Shown: positions 8,069 through 19,027, numbered from the stretch's first letter. The stretch: 64,000 nt of DNA from an uncultured SAR116 cluster alpha proteobacterium (GCA_902618025.1 CACMYY010000002.1:1-64000), one strand, 5' to 3'. Notes: generated by a model from the letters alone, not told the origin. Numbers and translations are program-made.

Positions 8069-9094
8069 ATGAATTTATTATTAACTTTCTTATTTTTCGT
8101 TATACCTACTTTTTCAATCGCTCAAACAAATGAAACAAAGAAAGTTTTTAATGTTAATTATGCATCTGTAATAATGTATCACAGATTTGGTGACAGTAGA
8201 TATCCATCAACAAATATCAAAAAAGAACAATTCTCTAGACACGTTAATGAGTTAATAAAACCTAAATATAACGTAATTGATATTGAAAAAGCACTTCTTG
8301 CTATAAATGGAATTAGTACAATAAAAGATAGATCTGTAGTAATAACAATTGATGATGCATATTCATCAGTATACAAATATGCATGGCCACTATTAAAAAA
8401 ATACAACCTACCTTTTACTTTATTTATATCAACGGACGTAATTGATAATAAAATTCCTGGTTATATGACTTGGGAAGAAATAAGAACTTTGAGAGATCAC
8501 GGCGTAACTATTGGAAGCCAAACTAAATCACACCACCACATGTTTAAATTAAATAAAGAAAAAATTAGAGAAGAACTATCCATTTCGAATAAAAGATTTA
8601 TAGATGAAATTGGCAGTAGACCGAAAATTTTTGCTTACCCTTATGGGGAATATAATTTAGAAGTTTTGGAACAAGTAAAGTTAAATGGGTTCGTTGCTGC
8701 TTTTGGTCAACATTCAGGTGTGGCTCACAAGAGTTTAGGCATGTATGAATTGCCAAGATTTGCAATGAATGAGAAATATGGAGATATGGATAGGTTTTTA
8801 TTAGCTGTAAATGGTTTACCTATGCCAATTTCAGACCTTTCACCTAAAAATCCTGTTATTTCTAAAAATCCACCAAACTATGGATTTACTTTGTCTGAAA
8901 ACATCGAACCAAAAAATGCTATAAGATGCTTTGCAAATAAAGGACTAAAGACTACTACAAGAAGATTAGGCAAAAACAGAATTGAAGTAAGGTTAAATGG
9001 CCCTTTTTCTAAGGGAAGAGGGAGAATAAATTGTACAATGGCTGGTAATGAAAATAGATGGAGATGGCTTGGAAGACAGTTTATCATTAAATAA
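8069..9094 (+). CDS. Secreted polysaccharide deacetylase (NodB-like) with C-terminal extension
   Basis: Exported enzyme of the NodB/CE4 fold expected to remove acetyl groups from a cell-wall or exported polysaccharide. It has a signal peptide (hydrophobic core at ~3-16, then SIAQT) and GAGGA before ATG 8069. The catalytic domain shows VVITIDDAYSS (the TFDDG-equivalent, with the Asp pair kept), PLLKKYNLPFTLFIST, and FAYPYGEYN. The second metal motif, normally HTxxH, reads SQTKSHHHM, so its first histidine is glutamine. After ~residue 255 comes a ~85-residue domain with two cysteines (RCFANKG and INCTMAG), possibly a disulfide. The substrate is unknown. Confidence 0.85.
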   Translation: MNLLLTFLFFVIPTFSIAQTNETKKVFNVNYASVIMYHRFGDSRYPSTNIKKEQFSRHVNELIKPKYNVIDIEKALLAINGISTIKDRSVVITIDDAYSSVYKYAWPLLKKYNLPFTLFISTDVIDNKIPGYMTWEEIRTLRDHGVTIGSQTKSHHHMFKLNKEKIREELSISNKRFIDEIGSRPKIFAYPYGEYNLEVLEQVKLNGFVAAFGQHSGVAHKSLGMYELPRFAMNEKYGDMDRFLLAVNGLPMPISDLSPKNPVISKNPPNYGFTLSENIEPKNAIRCFANKGLKTTTRRLGKNRIEVRLNGPFSKGRGRINCTMAGNENRWRWLGRQFIIK

Positions 9095-9102
9095 TTGATT
9101 AT

Positions 9103-10077
9103 TTAAAAATTTTCTAGTTTAGAAAATTCGAATTCGTTTAATTTGTTTTTCTTAATCATATTTTTAATTTTAATAACATATCTAAAACCGATTTCAGAAT
9201 ATTTTTCAAGAAAGTAAGACATTTCATATCCTGTTACTGTTTTACCAGTTTGAATTTGTTCTTCTCTATAGTTCCTTAAATCTTTATATGCATGGTGTGT
9301 ATTTAAATTTAAAATATATGAGTTAACAGAATCTAATAAATTCTTAAAATTTTTAACTGAATAGTCCGCGTCTAGATTTTCCTTAGGCTTGATGCCGGCA
9401 TGACTTTTCCAAGTCCATTCTCCAAAAAGTGCATTTCCTTTTTGAGCAAACCTAGATGATCCCCATCCACTCTCAATTATGGATTGTGCTAAAATCATAG
9501 AAATTGGTATCTCGTTAATTTTTTTTGATAATTCTAGTTTGATTTTGAGTAATTCTAGTCTATTGAGTTCACTAAAATTAATTTTTTTGAAATTTTTGAC
9601 TTTGTATTTTTTAGAAAGCTGTTCTATTTGATAAATATTATTTGTAGAAAATGCTACATTCATCAATCTTCTTTCCTCTAGTACAAGTTCATTTCCTCTT
9701 AAAGCAATAGGTAATAGGATAGCTATAAAAACGGACTTTTTTTTATTTGTTTCATATTTACTAATATTTCTGGGAATATATGGGAAATACATTCTTGCAA
9801 CAGGAAGGCCTATCTTAGCATTATTCAAAACTAATTCAGACCATTCTGATACAATTTTTTTATTATTTAATTGATCTGTAGATAAATAATTTTTGTTAGT
9901 ATTAAATTGACTAAATCGGTCAATATTAACACTTATATCATTAAAGTTTCTTCCAAAGATCTTATAATTTAATTTAGGTTGTGGTATTTTCCAAAAAACA
10001 GGTCCTAAAAAACCAATGAGTAAAAGAACAGTAATAGCCAGTAAGAATAGAATTTCATGATAACTACGAGAAGTCAT
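9103..10077 (-). CDS. Membrane-anchored glucosaminidase-domain protein (Bax-like)
   Basis: Probable peptidoglycan hydrolase. Of its 324 residues, one N-terminal membrane segment lies at ~9-30 (FLLAITVLLLIGFLGPVFW). A periplasmic domain of the glucosaminidase/Bax family follows. The core motif ISMILAQSIIESGWGSSRFA contains the conserved Glu of family 73-type enzymes. It is followed by GNALFGEWTW and later LNTHHAYKDLR. It is convergent with the deacetylase gene, with an 8-base gap, so two wall-active enzymes lie tail to tail. The cleaved bond is inferred from the family. Confidence 0.82.
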   Translation of the reverse strand: MTSRSYHEILFLLAITVLLLIGFLGPVFWKIPQPKLNYKIFGRNFNDISVNIDRFSQFNTNKNYLSTDQLNNKKIVSEWSELVLNNAKIGLPVARMYFPYIPRNISKYETNKKKSVFIAILLPIALRGNELVLEERRLMNVAFSTNNIYQIEQLSKKYKVKNFKKINFSELNRLELLKIKLELSKKINEIPISMILAQSIIESGWGSSRFAQKGNALFGEWTWKSHAGIKPKENLDADYSVKNFKNLLDSVNSYILNLNTHHAYKDLRNYREEQIQTGKTVTGYEMSYFLEKYSEIGFRYVIKIKNMIKKNKLNEFEFSKLENF

Positions 10078-10118
10078 AACAATATTTTTAGTTTTATATT
10101 TTTTTAACTCTTAATTAT

Positions 10119-10676
10119 TTAAAGTTCTGCAGCTCTTACCTCTGTCACTTCTGGTATGTAGTGTCTAAGCATATTTTCAATACCCATTTTTAATGTGGCT
10201 GTGCTTGAAGGACAACCAGCACATGCTCCTTTCATTTGCAAAGTAACAACCCCAGATTCAAAAGAACAAAAAGTAATATCTCCACCATCCATTGCCACAG
10301 CTGGTCTAACTCTTGTCTCTAGTAAATCTTTTATTTGTTTTATAGTTTCTGTATCTTCAGAACTATTTGTATCATTGTTTTTTTCATTTGTATCATATAT
10401 TGACGGAAGCCCACTAGAAAAATGTTCCATTATACCTGTTAAGATTGAAGGTTTTAAAGTATTCCAATCTAAATGAGATTCCTTGGTAACAGAAATGAAA
10501 TCAGAAGCTAAAAAAACTCTACTTACACCTTCAATTTTAAATAATCGTGAAGCCAATGGAGAATTATCAGTAGTTTTTAAATTTGAAAAATCAGCGGTTC
10601 CACTTTTTAAAACGACAACCCCAGGAATAAATTTCAGAGTTTCTGGATTTGGTGTGTCTTCAGTTTGAATATACAT
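10119..10676 (-). CDS. nfuA: NifU/NfuA-like iron-sulfur cluster carrier
   Basis: Scaffold/carrier that delivers Fe-S clusters to target enzymes. The 185 residues comprise an N-terminal Nfu_N domain (MYIQTEDTPNPETLKF, with LFKIEGVSRVFLASDFISVTK), an acidic linker (~95-112), and a C-terminal NifU domain. The latter holds RPAVAMDGGDITF and the cluster ligands Cys152 and Cys155 in CAGCPSS. This Nfu_N-plus-NifU layout is the alphaproteobacterial/mitochondrial NFU1 type. The ribosome binding site AAGGAGG lies 7 bases before the ATG and is among the best in the window, suggesting efficient translation. Confidence 0.93.
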   Translation of the reverse strand: MYIQTEDTPNPETLKFIPGVVVLKSGTADFSNLKTTDNSPLASRLFKIEGVSRVFLASDFISVTKESHLDWNTLKPSILTGIMEHFSSGLPSIYDTNEKNNDTNSSEDTETIKQIKDLLETRVRPAVAMDGGDITFCSFESGVVTLQMKGACAGCPSSTATLKMGIENMLRHYIPEVTEVRAAEL

Positions 10677-10734
10677 AATTAACCTCCTTATAAAGATATA
10701 AGCATAATTTTTTTTTTTTCTACAAATTAAATTT

Positions 10735-11769
10735 CTAAATCACAAAACCCACTAATTCCTTTACTTGTTTTAATACAGGTTCTGCAATTTTTCTAGCATT
10801 GTCTGCTCCATTCCTTAAAATTTTATCAATTTCTTTACGATCATTTAGTAAATTTCTCATCTCAAATGAAATTGGGTTTAAATATTCAATAGCCAGATCT
10901 ATTAATTTAGGTTTAAAAGAAGAAAAACCTTGTCCACAAAATTGACTTAGTGTTTGTTCAATTGATTGATTTGATAGTGATGAATAAATATTTATTAAGT
11001 TCAAGGCTTCGGGTCTTGCGCTAAGTTCCTCTATGGTTTCAGGTAATGGATAAGGATCAGTTTTAGCTTTTTTAATTTTGTTTGAAATTTCTTCTTTAGT
11101 GTCAGTTAAGTTTATTCTAGAAAAATCAGAGACATCAGACTTACTCATTTTTTTTGTTCCGTCTCTTAAACTCATAACTCGCGTTGCTTGACCTAAAATT
11201 TGTGGCTCAGGTAAAGCAAAAAAATCTTTTTGATTATCATTTGCAAACATACTATTAAAAGAAGTTGCTATATCTCTAGCTAATTCAATATGTTGCTTTT
11301 GATCATCTCCCACTGGAACATGTGTGGCTTTGTATAACAAAATATCCGCAGCCATTAAAACTGGGTATCCGTATAGACCAACAGTAGCTTTTTCTCTATT
11401 TTTCCCAGCTTTTTCTTTAAATTGTGTCATCCTATTTAACCATCCTATTCTGCAAACACAATTAAATATCCAAGCCAATTCTGCATGTTCTTTTACTGAA
11501 GATTGGTTGAATATAATAGAGTTTTTAGGATCAATGCCTGATGCAATAACTGCCGCAGTTACTTCCTGAGTTGAAGATCTTAGCTGGGATGGATTTTGAG
11601 GAACTGTAATTGCATGTAAATCTACTATTGAAAATAATGAAAAGATGTTTCCTTGTAGATTTACCCAATTTTTTATTGCACCTAGATAATTACCTAAATG
11701 TAAATTTCCTGTTGGTTGTATTCCTGAAAAAATTCTTTTATCGCTCTGGTTCACTTGTGAGGTTATCAT
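10735..11769 (-). CDS. trpS: Tryptophanyl-tRNA synthetase
   Basis: Class I aminoacyl-tRNA synthetase that charges tRNA-Trp. The HIGH-type motif is [13 protein letters not shown] (~20-32) and the second signature is KMSKS (~207-211). The 344-residue length fits bacterial Trp[20 protein letters not shown] and [14 protein letters not shown] are typical internal blocks. It starts 4 bases after murJ on the same strand, so the pair is probably cotranscribed with glnD and mutS upstream. Confidence 0.96.
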   Translation of the reverse strand: MITSQVNQSDKRIFSGIQPTGNLHLGNYLGAIKNWVNLQGNIFSLFSIVDLHAITVPQNPSQLRSSTQEVTAAVIASGIDPKNSIIFNQSSVKEHAELAWIFNCVCRIGWLNRMTQFKEKAGKNREKATVGLYGYPVLMAADILLYKATHVPVGDDQKQHIELARDIATSFNSMFANDNQKDFFALPEPQILGQATRVMSLRDGTKKMSKSDVSDFSRINLTDTKEEISNKIKKAKTDPYPLPETIEELSARPEALNLINIYSSLSNQSIEQTLSQFCGQGFSSFKPKLIDLAIEYLNPISFEMRNLLNDRKEIDKILRNGADNARKIAEPVLKQVKELVGFVI

Positions 11770-11773
11770 TATA

Positions 11774-13396
11774 TTATTTTTCTTTCTTAAATTTCAAAGA
11801 TATAGAATCGTATAACTCTTGAGGAATATATTTAAATTTCTTAGATGTTAATATATACATTATAAAACCAAGTATGCATAAAATTATTAATACAAAAGTT
11901 TCATCTAAATTATTAATTTCTAATATAAACTTAGCTATTTTCATACTTATTATCATTAAACAAGAAATAAAAATGATTTTTAAAGCATAGGAAATGACTG
12001 AAAATAAATTTAAATCTTCTTCTTTTAATGAAAATTTAGGCTTTGTAACTTTCCCATTTTTTACTAGAAGTATTATATAAATTATTGTCCCAATCCAAGA
12101 TACAATTGATGTGGCTAGAGCAATCCCAGCATGCTCTAAAAAAATCATTAAACTTAAAGATAAAACTATATTTAAAATTAATAGTACAAAACCAATAAGC
12201 ATCGGGGTTTTTGTATTACCTTCTGCCAAAAATGCTGGTTGACAGGTTTTAAGCATAATGAAAGCTGGAACTCCACATGCATATGCTATTAATGCATGTG
12301 AAGTATGAACCGTCTCTTGTAAACTGAATTCTCCTCGTTCAAATAGTACTTTTATTAATAAATCACTAAAATTAATAAAAACAGATGTTGCTGGAATTGA
12401 AAAAAACAAACCTATTTTTAATGAAATAATTATTTCTTTTGAAAACTGAGTTGCATCTCTATTAGCGTTTGATTTTGACAGCGAAACTAGAAGGGTGGTT
12501 CCCAACGCAATACCAATTATTCCTAGTGGTAATTGAGCAATTCTATCAGCAAAATAAAGATAAGAAATAGAACCAAAGCTAAGTAAGCTTGCTAAAATGG
12601 TGTCAACTAATAAATTTATTTGTAAAATGCCTCCACCAAACGCTGCTGGTATAAATTTTCTCCATGTTTCATTTATTTTAACTTTAACGTAATTATTATT
12701 TTTTTTATAATCATCATCTTTATTAAAATCGTAAAATTTAAATATCTTTAATTTAATAGTCATTGTTGTTATGAATACGACTTGCACTACACCAGCTAAA
12801 ACAGTCGCAATAGCAAGTGGTAACGATTTAATAGTCGAATAATCATTAACAAAAAAACAACTTATAATTATAAATATATTTAATATTATAGGTGTAAAAG
12901 CAAGAATCCAAAATCGTCCTGATACGTTAGTTGCAATACCAATTAAAGAAACGATAGATATTAGGGGCATAAATATAATTGTAATTCTAGTAAGAGTGGT
13001 AATTTGGCTTGTTACTTCTTTATTATCAGCAAATCCAGGTGCCAATAAAAAAACTATAAATGGCATAATTATTTGTAATAAAGCCATTATAACAAATAAG
13101 GTTATTGCAATTCTATATAAAATTTGTTTAAAATAAACAAACGCAAAAACATCACTGTAATGTTCTTTTAGTTTAGAATAAATTGGCAAAAATGCTGATG
13201 TTAGTGCTCCTTCTGCAGTAATTCTTCTAAACAAATTCGGCAACTTAAATGCAATTATGAACATATCTGAAAAAATACCAGCGCCGAGAAATGCGGCAAT
13301 AAATATATCTCTTAAAAAACCCGAAATTCTGCTAATAAATATAAAAAAAGCAGATTGTGTAAACCCTCTTATAAAAAAAGATGTTTTGTCTTTCAT
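11774..13396 (-). CDS. murJ: Lipid II flippase MurJ
   Basis: Polytopic inner-membrane flippase of the MVF/MOP superfamily that moves lipid II to the periplasmic face for peptidoglycan synthesis. The 540 residues contain about 14 hydrophobic segments. The start has the family pattern [19 protein letters not shown] (~22-40), and [17 protein letters not shown] follows. [19 protein letters not shown] and LFERGEFS are further MurJ landmarks. It lies 19 bases downstream of glnD. The mutS-glnD-murJ-trpS order is common in Alphaproteobacteria. Confidence 0.95.
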   Translation of the reverse strand: MKDKTSFFIRGFTQSAFFIFISRISGFLRDIFIAAFLGAGIFSDMFIIAFKLPNLFRRITAEGALTSAFLPIYSKLKEHYSDVFAFVYFKQILYRIAITLFVIMALLQIIMPFIVFLLAPGFADNKEVTSQITTLTRITIIFMPLISIVSLIGIATNVSGRFWILAFTPIILNIFIIISCFFVNDYSTIKSLPLAIATVLAGVVQVVFITTMTIKLKIFKFYDFNKDDDYKKNNNYVKVKINETWRKFIPAAFGGGILQINLLVDTILASLLSFGSISYLYFADRIAQLPLGIIGIALGTTLLVSLSKSNANRDATQFSKEIIISLKIGLFFSIPATSVFINFSDLLIKVLFERGEFSLQETVHTSHALIAYACGVPAFIMLKTCQPAFLAEGNTKTPMLIGFVLLILNIVLSLSLMIFLEHAGIALATSIVSWIGTIIYIILLVKNGKVTKPKFSLKEEDLNLFSVISYALKIIFISCLMIISMKIAKFILEINNLDETFVLIILCILGFIMYILTSKKFKYIPQELYDSISLKFKKEK

Positions 13397-13415
13397 TCAA
13401 TTCCCATAATTTTAC

Positions 13416-16277
13416 TTAGTTTTCTGGTTCAAGTTCGTTCAAAGTATTATTAATAGCGCCTTTTACTTTTTCTATTGATAGATCATCATCTACTTTGGAT
13501 CCAAACATATTTTTAATGTAAAAATTATCTATAACTCTGTCTCCATATGTAGAGATATTAGCTGTATTTATTTGAAAACCTAGAGACGATATAGTCTTGG
13601 TAATTTTATATAAAACCCCAGGAGCATTTTTACACTTTACCTCTAAAATTGTATAATTATCACTTGATATGTTATCAAATATTACTCTTGTAGGTGTTTT
13701 TACGGCTCTAAAACGTGCTGGAGTCTCTTTCCATTTTATGTTTAAAGCTTTTTCAATATTAAAGTTACCTAATAATCCCTTTTTTATAGTTTCAATCAGT
13801 CTTTTTCTTTGATAATCCTCATTTAGCGGCTTTTTATCTTTATTTTGTATAAAAAATGTATCTACAGCATATCCATCAGACCTTGTAACTATCTTGGCAC
13901 TTACTATATCATGACCTAGAGAGGCAACTAATCCAGATATTTGAGAAAACAAACCATGATGGTCTGGTGCAATTACAATTAATTCAGTTGCTTTAATTTT
14001 TAATTCTTCTGATAAAAAAATTTCTAGTTTTTTTGAAGCATTTTTCATCTCTGAAAAAATTTCATAATGTTTAATTAGAGATGACAAATTGAACATTTTC
14101 CAATAATTTTCGTAGTATGTGTTACAATATTTTCTAACTTTATAATCTTTCAGACCTTTTTTTATCAAATGTTTTGTCAAAAGTTCTTTTGATGTTTTTA
14201 TTGGTTCTTTAATTTCTGATACTTCTTGTTTAGGCTCTAGAATTTCAAGGGTTTTAATGTATAGCTCCTTTATTAACGCTCCTTTCCAATCGTTCCACAC
14301 CTCTGGTCCTACACCTTTAATATCCGCAACAGTTAAAGCTAAAAGTGATCTTAGCTTATCTAGTGTTCGTACTTTTTGAGCAAAACTTTTAATTACTTTG
14401 GGGTCACCTAGTTCATATTTAAATGCAGTCTTACTCATTAATAAATGATTTAACACTAACCACCTCACCATTTTCGTATCTTCATTGTTCAGACCTAATC
14501 GAGAACAGACGTCAGAGGCAATAAGTGCACCATTCTCAGAATGATCACCTTTTTGTCCTTTAGCTATATCATGAAGTAACATTGCTACATACAAAGCTTT
14601 ATAAGATTTAATTTTTAAAATTTCATTACTGGTTAAAGGGGCAAATTCACTAAATTCTCCATTTTTAAGTGAATGGAGATTAGAAATTGTGAAAATTGTG
14701 TGTTCATCAACTGTATACGAATGATACATATCAAATTGCATCAATCCAACAATTTTTTGAAACTCCGGAATAAATTTACCTAAAATATTTGATTCATTCA
14801 TTATTCTTAATGTTCTAGTTGAATCTCGGTCACTTGTTAAAATATCTAAAAACATCCTATTAGCATTAAAATCGTGTCTAACATCTGAATTTATTAAAAG
14901 AATTAAACTTGTTAAAAGCCTCAGTGTTTTAGGATGAATATCAATATTCTTATCATGGGATATATAAAAAAGATTGATAATATTTATAGGATTTTCAGTA
15001 AAAATTTTCTTGTCTGGTGCATATAACCGTCCTAATTCTATTTTAAATGGATAAACATTTTCAGTCTTCTTAAAGCTTAAAAAATTTAATCTTAAAGGCT
15101 TATTAAATTCTGTTTCAATTGTTGCACAAAGAATTCTAGTTAAATTACCTATTGCTTTTGTAGCTAAAAAATATCTTTTCATAAACCTTTCTACATCTTT
15201 ATGAGTTACGGTATTTTTGAAATTCATACTTTTAGCAATTTCTAATTGAGCGTCTAACGCCAACCTGTCATCTTCTCTTTTAGCTCTATAATGAAGATGA
15301 CACCTTACTGAAAAAAGAAATCTTTGAGCTTCTGCAATTGCAACAGCTTCCTTCTTGGTAAGTGCTCCTACATCAATTAATTTAGATATAGAATCTACAT
15401 TATAAGCAAATTTTGATATCCAAAAAATTGTGTGTAGGTCTCTTAATCCACCCTTGCCATCTTTAACATTTGGTTCAACAACATAGCGTGATCCCCCAAA
15501 GTTTTTATGCCTTAATTCAGATTCTTGAAGTTTTGCTTCTACAAAATTTAAAGTTTTAGTTTTGTTAACAAATGAGGTAAATTTTTCCTTCAACAATTCA
15601 AAATTTTTCTTATTACCAGTAATAAATCTTTTTTCTAATAAGCTTGTACAAACTGTTGTATCTGAGCTACTTTTTTTTATACACTCAACGACAGTCCTCG
15701 TCGAATGACCAACCTTATAACCTAAATCCCATAAAAGATATAAAGTAAGTTTAATAACTTTCTCAATATTTGTGGCTTCACTTTTTTTTAATTTATTTGG
15801 TTTAAGAAATAATATGTCCAAATCAGAATGAGGGGCTAGCTCTCCTCTTCCATAGCCACCAACTGCTATGATTGATAATTCAATTTCTGTTTCACCTAAA
15901 AAATGTAAGTAAATATTTTTAATTATCACTTTTAACATACTATCGATTAAGATTACATTTAAACCAACATTTAGCGATCCATCAGAAGTTTTTAAAAACT
16001 CTTTTTTTATTTTGGTTTTACATTTATTTAATTGTTTCTCTATATTTTTAAAAAGCAAATTTTTAAAAGCTTCCGAGTCTTCACATTCAATTTTTATATT
16101 TTGGATTTTATATATTTTTTTTTTATTTTTTTTTGCGTATGTTGAGGGTTCCATTGTTTGAAGCCAAATTGCATGTGGATTTATTTTCTCTTCAAATTCT
16201 AAATTAAAATTTTTAGATTTTGTAAACTGAGTATTATTTAAAAATATAGGTTTATCTTTAATTTTAATTTTTTTCAT
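13416..16277 (-). CDS. glnD: Bifunctional PII uridylyltransferase / uridylyl-removing enzyme
   Basis: Nitrogen-status sensor that adds UMP to PII proteins when glutamine is low and removes it when glutamine is high. The 953 residues contain all domains in order. The nucleotidyltransferase motif is GGYGRGELAPHSDLDILFL (~144-162). An HD domain follows with LLHDIAKGQKGDHSENG (~567-583). Two C-terminal ACT domains are centred on APDHHGLFSQISGLVASLG (~768) and NAPGVLYKITKTISSLG (~885). Both catalytic halves look intact, so full two-way PII signalling is predicted. The first ~60 residues are lysine-rich and divergent. Its start overlaps the mutS end by 14 bases. Confidence 0.96.
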   Translation of the reverse strand: MKKIKIKDKPIFLNNTQFTKSKNFNLEFEEKINPHAIWLQTMEPSTYAKKNKKKIYKIQNIKIECEDSEAFKNLLFKNIEKQLNKCKTKIKKEFLKTSDGSLNVGLNVILIDSMLKVIIKNIYLHFLGETEIELSIIAVGGYGRGELAPHSDLDILFLKPNKLKKSEATNIEKVIKLTLYLLWDLGYKVGHSTRTVVECIKKSSSDTTVCTSLLEKRFITGNKKNFELLKEKFTSFVNKTKTLNFVEAKLQESELRHKNFGGSRYVVEPNVKDGKGGLRDLHTIFWISKFAYNVDSISKLIDVGALTKKEAVAIAEAQRFLFSVRCHLHYRAKREDDRLALDAQLEIAKSMNFKNTVTHKDVERFMKRYFLATKAIGNLTRILCATIETEFNKPLRLNFLSFKKTENVYPFKIELGRLYAPDKKIFTENPINIINLFYISHDKNIDIHPKTLRLLTSLILLINSDVRHDFNANRMFLDILTSDRDSTRTLRIMNESNILGKFIPEFQKIVGLMQFDMYHSYTVDEHTIFTISNLHSLKNGEFSEFAPLTSNEILKIKSYKALYVAMLLHDIAKGQKGDHSENGALIASDVCSRLGLNNEDTKMVRWLVLNHLLMSKTAFKYELGDPKVIKSFAQKVRTLDKLRSLLALTVADIKGVGPEVWNDWKGALIKELYIKTLEILEPKQEVSEIKEPIKTSKELLTKHLIKKGLKDYKVRKYCNTYYENYWKMFNLSSLIKHYEIFSEMKNASKKLEIFLSEELKIKATELIVIAPDHHGLFSQISGLVASLGHDIVSAKIVTRSDGYAVDTFFIQNKDKKPLNEDYQRKRLIETIKKGLLGNFNIEKALNIKWKETPARFRAVKTPTRVIFDNISSDNYTILEVKCKNAPGVLYKITKTISSLGFQINTANISTYGDRVIDNFYIKNMFGSKVDDDLSIEKVKGAINNTLNELEPEN

Positions 16278-18891
16278 TTAAGTGTCTAATTGATTTAAGT
16301 TTATATAAAAGATTTAGAGATTGACGCGGACTTATGCTATCAACATCTATTTTGTCAAACTCTTCTAAAAAATTATTAACTTTTTTTGAATTTACTATGC
16401 TTTCGCTTTTTTCTGGTTTTTTCAAAGTCTGATTACTTTTATTTTGAAGATTAGATAATATTTTTGAGGCATTCTCAGTTACTGTTGAAGGAATTCCTGC
16501 TAATTTTGCTACATGAATGCCATAAGATTTATCTGCTTCTCCATCTAAAATTTTGTGCATAAAAATTATTGAATTGTTCCATTCTTTTACAGACATTTTA
16601 TGACAAGATAGGTCTTTAAGTTTTTCTTTTAAAGTTGTTAATTCATGATAATGAGTTGCGAAAAGTGTTATAGGCTTAATATTCTCATGTAAATATTCTA
16701 AAACTGACCAAGCAATAGCTAATCCGTCGAATGTAGATGTGCCTCTTCCAATTTCGTCAAGAATGACTAAAGATTTTTCAGTTGATGTGTTTAAAATAAG
16801 TGAAGTTTCAATCATCTCAATCATAAATGTAGATTGTCCTTTTGCCAAATCGTCAGACGCCCCTACCCTAGAAAATATCTTGTCAAATAAACCTATGTTT
16901 GCTTTTTTTGCAGGCACAAACAAACCTGCTTGAGCCATTATAACAATAAGTGCATTTTGTCTTAGGTAAGTTGATTTACCAGCCATATTAGGTCCAGTAA
17001 TTAACCATATAAAGTCGTCGTTATTTAGCCTGCAATCATTGGACACAAATGTATTATCTAACATTTGCATCTGATGTTCTACTACTGGATGTCTTCCACC
17101 AATAATTTCTAATTTTTTTTCATTTAATATGTTAGGGCAAGTGTAATTCTTAGATATAGCTTGGTTGGCTACCATGAAAGAAATATCTAACTCTGATATA
17201 GCAAGCACTACATTCAAAATTTCTTTTCCTTTATTAGCTATTTGAATAGCAAAATTATTGTAAATTTCTAACTCAATTTTAATAGCTTCATCAAATGAAT
17301 TTAATATTTGATTTTCAACATTAACAAGTTCATTTGTGGTGAATCTAGATGTCTGCGCAGTAGTTTGTCTATGGATAAACAAGCCAGTATCTCTAAGAGA
17401 TTTATCATGCATAGCTCTCACTTCAATATGATAACCTAACATTCTATTATGCTTTATTTTTAACGAACTAATATTTGTTTGATCAGAATACTTTTTTTGA
17501 AGTTTCATTATCTGATTTAACTCATTATTTCTAATATTTCTTAATTCATCTAGTTCTGAATTAAAACCATCCCTTACAAACCCACCCTCTTTGACAGTTT
17601 GTGTTGCATCTGGCTTTAAAGCTTTTTCAATATTTAAGAAAAGATTGTAGTCAATGTTAAGGCTGTCCAAAATTGAATTTAATAGCTTAGGCATAGAATT
17701 TTTCTTCCTATTTAAAATTAAATTTTCGGAAATGGCTTTTATAATTAGAAGACCTTTGGAAATTAATAACAAATCTTTGGGCCCGCCCCTTGATAGTGAT
17801 ATTCTAGACAAAGATCTCTCAAGATCTGGTATATTTTGCAAACTAGATTGATTTTGGTTTACATTAATATCATTTTCCAATATCCAATTTATTAAATTGT
17901 ATTTGTCATTTATAATTTTAATACTTCGAAATGGTTCAACTATTCTTTGTTTAAGCAACCTTGCGCCACTAGCAGTTTTCGTCTCATCTATACATGAAAT
18001 AAGACTTCCTTCATATTTTCCCGATAAGTTTTTAAGAATTTCAAGTGACTTTTGGGTAAAATAATCAATCTCTAAAAATTCATTCATACCTTCAGATTTG
18101 ATCATAGAAAGAAAAGGAGTTTTTCCACATTGAGTTAATTTTAAATAAGATATCAAAACGCCTGCAGCTATTATTTCTCCTTTACTAAAAGAACCAACAC
18201 CTTCTAATGAAATAATTGAATAATGTGAAAATATCTGATTTAAACAAGATTGATAATGAAATAAGGTAGGTGATTGCTTTTTTATTAATGAATGCCATTC
18301 ATCAGCTATAAAATTAAGATTCATATCTTCAGAAATTAAAATTTCAGAAAAATCTTTCCTTAGCAAAAAATTTGTTAAAACTTGTTTTCGATAAAAGGTA
18401 TCATTTTTTGCAATTTGTCTTGATTTAAAACTTCCTGTAGAAATATCTACCCATGCAACACAAATTGAATTATTAAAATCTGAAATAGCTGCTAAAAAAT
18501 TATTTTTTTTTCTTTGTAATAAATTGTCCTCTGTTAATGTACCAGGTGATATTATTCTTACTACTTTTCTTTTAAGAGGTCCTTTTTTTTGGTTGCTTTT
18601 AGCTTCTTCAGGAGTTTCTGTTTGTTCACAGACAGCAACATTAAAACCTTTTTTAATTAGTTTAGGTAAATAGTTATCAGCTGAATGAAAGGGTACTCCG
18701 CACATGGGAATATCTTTACCATTAGATTTACCTCTTTTTGTCAAAGCAATATCTAATGCTTCTGAGGCTATTACCGCATCCTCAAAAAACAATTCATAAA
18801 AATCACCCATCCTATAAAATAATAAAGCGTCTTTATGTTTATTTTTAATATTTAAATATTGCTCCATCATCGGAGTATGCAAACTTTTCAC
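16264..18891 (-). CDS. mutS: DNA mismatch repair protein MutS
   Basis: Mismatch-recognition ATPase of methyl-directed mismatch repair. It shows the MutS I start MMEQYLNIKNKHKDALLFYRMGDFYELFFEDA, including the mismatch-wedge FYE motif. Walker A is GPNMAGKSTYLRQ (~625-637) and Walker B is VILDEIGRGTSTFDG. FATHYHELT is the late ATPase motif. The 875 residues are full length. The given start is GTG 18891; internal ATGs at codons 8 and 9 are alternatives. It heads the mutS-glnD-murJ-trpS run and diverges from maeB. Confidence 0.96.
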   Translation of the reverse strand: MKSLHTPMMEQYLNIKNKHKDALLFYRMGDFYELFFEDAVIASEALDIALTKRGKSNGKDIPMCGVPFHSADNYLPKLIKKGFNVAVCEQTETPEEAKSNQKKGPLKRKVVRIISPGTLTEDNLLQRKKNNFLAAISDFNNSICVAWVDISTGSFKSRQIAKNDTFYRKQVLTNFLLRKDFSEILISEDMNLNFIADEWHSLIKKQSPTLFHYQSCLNQIFSHYSIISLEGVGSFSKGEIIAAGVLISYLKLTQCGKTPFLSMIKSEGMNEFLEIDYFTQKSLEILKNLSGKYEGSLISCIDETKTASGARLLKQRIVEPFRSIKIINDKYNLINWILENDINVNQNQSSLQNIPDLERSLSRISLSRGGPKDLLLISKGLLIIKAISENLILNRKKNSMPKLLNSILDSLNIDYNLFLNIEKALKPDATQTVKEGGFVRDGFNSELDELRNIRNNELNQIMKLQKKYSDQTNISSLKIKHNRMLGYHIEVRAMHDKSLRDTGLFIHRQTTAQTSRFTTNELVNVENQILNSFDEAIKIELEIYNNFAIQIANKGKEILNVVLAISELDISFMVANQAISKNYTCPNILNEKKLEIIGGRHPVVEHQMQMLDNTFVSNDCRLNNDDFIWLITGPNMAGKSTYLRQNALIVIMAQAGLFVPAKKANIGLFDKIFSRVGASDDLAKGQSTFMIEMIETSLILNTSTEKSLVILDEIGRGTSTFDGLAIAWSVLEYLHENIKPITLFATHYHELTTLKEKLKDLSCHKMSVKEWNNSIIFMHKILDGEADKSYGIHVAKLAGIPSTVTENASKILSNLQNKSNQTLKKPEKSESIVNSKKVNNFLEEFDKIDVDSISPRQSLNLLYKLKSIRHLNEKN

Positions 18892-18975
18892 GATTACATA
18901 AATTTCCTTTAAAACTTAAATTAGTTTTAATTATAATCGAATTATTTTTATTAAAACACAATTTATTAAGATCTT

Positions 18976-19003
18976 TTGAAAAATTTAAGATATAGTTTAA
19001 AAT
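18976..19003 (+). promoter_or_regulatory. Candidate sigma-70-type promoter of maeB
   Basis: TTGAAA at 18976-18981 and TAAAAT at 18998-19003 are separated by 16 bases, 25 bases before the maeB start. In such AT-rich DNA chance matches are common, so this is a candidate only. The gap from 18892 to 19027 holds no gene. Confidence 0.35.
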
Positions 19004-19027
19004 TATATATTTATAGTTGAGGAAAAT

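Noticed and set aside
9108-9128. AATTTTCTA / TAGAAAATT hairpin between the convergent deacetylase and Bax-like genes
   Set aside because: The stem is almost all A/T and lies inside the 3' coding end of the Bax-like gene. In this base composition it is weak evidence for a terminator.
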